Shown piece by piece: positions 62,974 through 64,000 of a stretch of DNA of 64,000 nt. The stretch spans positions 496,001 through 560,000 of the forward strand of contig NC_013192.1 in assembly GCF_000023905.1 (NCBI RefSeq). The letters run 5' to 3'. The notes beneath the pieces were generated by a model, which was not told the origin of the DNA, made no database searches, and saw nothing but the letters and a program-made list of their open reading frames with translations. The position numbers and the translations under genes were made by a program. Numbering within the stretch: the first letter of the stretch is position 1; every line of letters begins with the position of its first letter. The DNA comes from Leptotrichia buccalis C-1013-b. GTDB taxonomy: Bacteria; Fusobacteriota; Fusobacteriia; Fusobacteriales; Leptotrichiaceae.

Positions 62974-64000
62974 TTACAATTGTTTTTTTATTTCTTCCTC
63001 AAAAATTACGAAGAAATCATCAATCTGCTCTTTTGAGATTTGTCCTAAAATTCCAATTCTCATAAGGCTTTCTGCATATTTTCCTTTTCCACCTGTAACA
63101 GTGTATCCTTTTTCTTCAAGTGCAGTAATAACAGATTTTATTATAATTCCTTCTCTGTATACTGAGATTAAGGTATTTGTTCTATTTTCTTCATTTTTTA
63201 CTAATAGTTCAAATCCTAATTTTTGTGCTTTTTCTTCAACATATTTTCTCAAATCACGTTTTTGATTAATTGTATTTTCAATTCCATTTTTTACCAAGTC
63301 TTTTAATGATTGGTTCAATGCCAAAATTAAAGCAATTGCTGGAGTGTACGGTGTTTCTGCACTAGCGTCAAAATATTTTTCATATTGTTTTAAATCAAAA
63401 TAATATTTTGGCAAATCAGATGTTTCCATAGCTTTTTTAGCTTTATCACTTACTGCTACAAACGCCAATCCTGGTGGTATTAAAAATGCTTTTTGGCTTC
63501 CTGCAATTGCAACATCTACGTGCCAGCCATCAAAATCAAATTCATTTACCACAAGTCCACTAATTGTATCTACAACTAATAAAATTTCAGTATTTTTAGT
63601 CAAATCTCCAAGTGCTTTTATATTATTCAAAATTCCAACTGAAGTTTCACTGTGAGTTGCTAAAATTCCCTTTAAATCAGGATTTTCAGCTATTACTTTC
63701 TTTACATCGTCTAAATTATAGCTTTCTCCAAATTCATATTGAAGATTAATCATATTTAAGCCATAAATCTCTCCAATTTTTCTAAATCTGTCTCCAAAAT
63801 ATCCAGTATTTATAGCCAAGACTTTATCGCCTTTTGAGAAAAAGTTTACGATTGCGGCTTCCATTGAACCTGTTCCAGATGAAGTAAGGATTGCTACATC
63901 ATTTGTAGTTTTGAAGATTTTTTTCAAGTTTTCATTATTTTCTTTCATAATTTCTCTAAATTTAGGCGTTCTGTGATGAATAATATCGCTTCCTAAAATT
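62974..64000 (-). CDS. Class V aminotransferase, serine-pyruvate/alanine-glyoxylate type (5' end outside the window)
   Basis: The frame is open to the window edge and includes the conserved HHRTPKFREIM upstream of the first internal Met, so the gene starts beyond 64000. The PLP lysine is in AGSQKAFLIPPGL; TSSGTGSMEAA, ATHSETSVGI and VVDTISGLVV are family blocks. The pattern fits the alanine-glyoxylate/serine-pyruvate group. The exact substrate is undetermined. Confidence 0.9.
   Translation of the reverse strand, partial: ILGSDIIHHRTPKFREIMKENNENLKKIFKTTNDVAILTSSGTGSMEAAIVNFFSKGDKVLAINTGYFGDRFRKIGEIYGLNMINLQYEFGESYNLDDVKKVIAENPDLKGILATHSETSVGILNNIKALGDLTKNTEILLVVDTISGLVVNEFDFDGWHVDVAIAGSQKAFLIPPGLAFVAVSDKAKKAMETSDLPKYYFDLKQYEKYFDASAETPYTPAIALILALNQSLKDLVKNGIENTINQKRDLRKYVEEKAQKLGFELLVKNEENRTNTLISVYREGIIIKSVITALEEKGYTVTGGKGKYAESLMRIGILGQISKEQIDDFFVIFEEEIKKQL

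Overview
The window reads as a chromosomal segment of a low-GC fusobacterium, most likely Leptotrichia or a close relative. The signs are strongly A/T-rich coding sequence, a DnaE-type and a PolC-type replicative polymerase together, a SUF operon in the order C-B-D-S-U, a SemiSWEET sugar transporter, and many secreted or lipoprotein-like proteins with no recognisable family. The genus is inferred from gene content and style; no rRNA or tRNA gene was found.

Layout. 0-6.9 kb: end of dnaE, a secreted protein, rsmD, xseB, ispA, a possible lipoprotein, pgeF, a secreted protein, then on the minus strand a 5-formyl-THF cyclo-ligase and cobU. 6.9-7.9 kb: a three-repeat CRISPR remnant with leader and promoter on the minus strand, a dispersed repeat, and copy A of a two-hairpin element. 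7.9-16.9 kb: an EF-G-like GTPase, a Spherulin4-type protein, SemiSWEET plus a decayed second copy, glpK, a ClC exchanger, an ApbE-like protein and a repeat-rich exported protein. 17-18.7 kb: an intact-looking IS200/IS605 element (TnpA plus TnpB). 18.8-26 kb: nadK, recN, a Xer-like protein lacking catalytic residues, a membrane protein, a YueI-like protein, murA and metF. 26-28.6 kb: pdxK and two orphan immunity-type genes. 28.8-34.1 kb: the suf operon. 34.1-38.5 kb: polC. 38.5-39.8 kb: a 59-codon lipoprotein gene, copy B of the two-hairpin element, and a long fhs leader. 39.8-53.4 kb: fhs, a Nim-type flavoprotein, two ATPase-plus-nuclease-like pairs resembling phage defence, a PatB-type lyase, two tandem L,D-transpeptidase-like proteins, a preQ1-I-type riboswitch with a queuosine-precursor transporter and a small radical-SAM protein, and cbiE. 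53.5-64 kb: leuS, an NmrA-type oxidoreductase, a LysR regulator, metE, a second MetE-like protein, lgt, and a class V aminotransferase cut by the window end.

How the genes fit together. Folate one-carbon and methionine metabolism recurs (cyclo-ligase, fhs, metF, metE, MetE-like, PatB-type lyase). A near-identical 17-nt palindrome upstream of metF and metE suggests shared control, perhaps by the LysR gene next to metE. The most notable observations are a duplicated structured element whose stems differ in sequence but keep pairing while loop and linker stay the same; the riboswitch with mutually exclusive hairpins; a Xer-like protein without its nucleophile; and the ATPase plus candidate PD-(D/E)XK pair next to cbiE.
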